Source of the DNA: Adiantum capillus-veneris
Lineage: Eukaryota > Streptophyta > Polypodiopsida > Polypodiales > Pteridaceae
NCBI GenBank assembly: GCA_014529385.2
Contig: CM043959.1
Coordinates: 14,011,809 to 14,075,808 of the forward strand
Reading direction: 5' to 3'
DNA: 64,000 nucleotides
Shown: positions 62,713 through 64,000 of the stretch, one piece after another
How the letters are laid out: the number at the start of each line of letters is the position of its first letter
Numbering within the stretch: the stretch's first letter is position 1
Made by a program: the position numbers and the translations under genes
The notes under the pieces: model-generated
The model's database searches: none
The model's input: the letters and a program-made list of their open reading frames with translations, nothing else
Told to the model about the DNA's origin: nothing

Positions 62713-64000
62713 GGAGGGAAGCACTCTTGGCTTCAGAAAAAGCAAGAAAGTAACATGTAATTAAAGTCGCAGTGTGCTTATGCTACCCAATTCAATATCT
62801 CGGAGGTCTGTACTTCTGACAGATAGGAGTTTCGCCTGGCTTCAGTTCAATGTCTCAAAACTCTATAATGTGGTTGGTTTCTTTGAGTTATCGTCACACT
62901 TCCAGCTTTAGGTTTGGACTGCTCTAATCCAAGCATGTGTAACTAAGCAAAAACTAATTCTTTTTTGGCAGATAATATGAGTTGAGTTTTCTTTTGTTAG
63001 GTGCTATTGAGTTCAAGTGGTTTGATTAAGCTTGCAACTTTGATACAAAGTAGAAGATTGGAGTATGTTTACAACCTTTAACTTCCATACTTTCTATGCA
63101 TATCAACTGACAGCCAAAGCGATTTGAGTCTTAGATAGCGTATGTACTGGATGCATCAATATTAAGTTTCTGACTGGGATGTTATTTTCCAATGTGAAAG
63201 TAATGTCTTACGCAAGAGCTTGGTTTAAGTGAGAGCAAAGACTAGATGATGAGCCTTTCTTGACTGATATCTATACAATTGGTGGACAAGCGGTGTATAC
63301 TAATTGGTTTGACATGATTATCTACTAACCTGTACTTTTCAAATTGCACACGCCTGTTACATTTTTAAAAGGCACACATCAAAGCCCAAAATGTTTGTAT
63401 GTGAAATGTCCATTTTCAAGCTTGCTTATGTTGTTGAATATTGCCGGAAAAAAACTTGAAATAGAAGGCTATAGCTAAGAATGGCCCGTTAAAGTTTCAG
63501 ACTTTTTAGCAAGGTTCGCATTTTAACCCTTTCAACTCAACATGTTTCCAAGTTTCAGCATTTCATAGCTACAAGACACCTTTCTATGTCACACCAACTG
63601 CATGTGGAAATCACAGTGTAGATAGCATAACTACAGGCACGCACATTCATGATCCACTCCAAAAAAGGAAGTGTGAGAGACGACCTCACAAATTTAGGAA
63701 AACGATAGATGCGAAATGTTGTGAACCAATAGTGGTTTGTTGCAAGAGGCAAAATGGCTAGAGTACCACCAAATGCGTTTTGTTCATATGAGATCTTCAT
63801 TGGCATTCGTAGTAAGTGATTTGTGATTGCAAATAGTGGAGGGGGTGTAGAAATAGAGAGAACACATTTATTTACACAGGTTGCGCTTCCGCCATAGCCA
63901 TACATGTACATAAGTGGTTGGTTTCAATCGTTGTTATTATTAATAGTTACATGTATTTATACAACGGGGGTTGTGTGTCTCTTTGTGATACTCTTTCATC
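62713..64000. other. E2 3' region, no further gene recognised
   Basis: 3'UTR and downstream sequence without a recognisable gene. A minus-strand 118-codon frame at 63555-63911 has no motif. Confidence 0.5.

Overview
The window is nuclear DNA of a land plant with a large, repeat-rich genome. The evidence is nested Ty1/copia, Ty3/gypsy and LINE retroelements with plant-type tRNA-iMet primer sites, long AT-rich tracts, many microsatellites, and a single ordinary host gene with plant-style exons. I cannot name the species. Almost everything outside 61.1-62.7 kb is transposable-element DNA in different stages of decay.

Layout. (1) 1-34 kb: a decayed Ty3/gypsy pol (reverse transcriptase and RNase H at 8.5-9.9 kb, integrase at 20.4-21.3 kb) is split by a minus-strand LTR retrotransposon with 3.4 kb LTRs. 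That element carries a 5,094 bp partial tandem duplication (10.1-20.4 kb). The pol is bracketed by two direct copies of a large block (3.5-8.5 and 21.5-28.7 kb), each holding the same GA microsatellite, the same LINE and the same antisense copia scrap. 28.7-34.1 kb is mostly featureless apart from microsatellites and scraps.

(2) 34,139-44,422: the most interesting object, a 10.3 kb DNA transposon with near-identical 29 bp terminal inverted repeats and four intron-containing genes. Gene A (+) resembles a DDE transposase with a RAG1/Kolobok-like layout. Gene B (-) is an unknown acidic protein broken by a gypsy scrap. Gene C (+) is a histone-H3-like protein fused to a Ulp1/SUMO-type cysteine protease. 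Gene D (-) is an unknown protein whose spliced reading frame is intact. A and B converge, B and C diverge, and C and D converge. Between the divergent B and C promoters lies a CpG-rich array of about 15 alternating inverted copies of a 19 bp dyad motif, spaced about 76 bp per pair. A and C carry nonsense codons and C also a frameshift, so this copy looks dead. The gene set suggests transposition plus interference with chromatin- or SUMO-based silencing, which is inference.

(3) 44.8-61.1 kb: a truncated copia piece, a minus-strand LINE split by a complete-ended copia element (46,948-51,701; 226 bp LTRs, target duplication ACAGA), a foldback/MITE-like element, a minus-strand copia remnant carrying a solo LTR of its own family with target duplication AAAAG, and a plus-strand LINE ending in poly(A).

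(4) 61,157-62,712: an intact four-exon ubiquitin-conjugating enzyme E2 (148 aa, UBC8/UbcH5 type). The LINE poly(A) tail ends about 100 bp upstream of its ATG.
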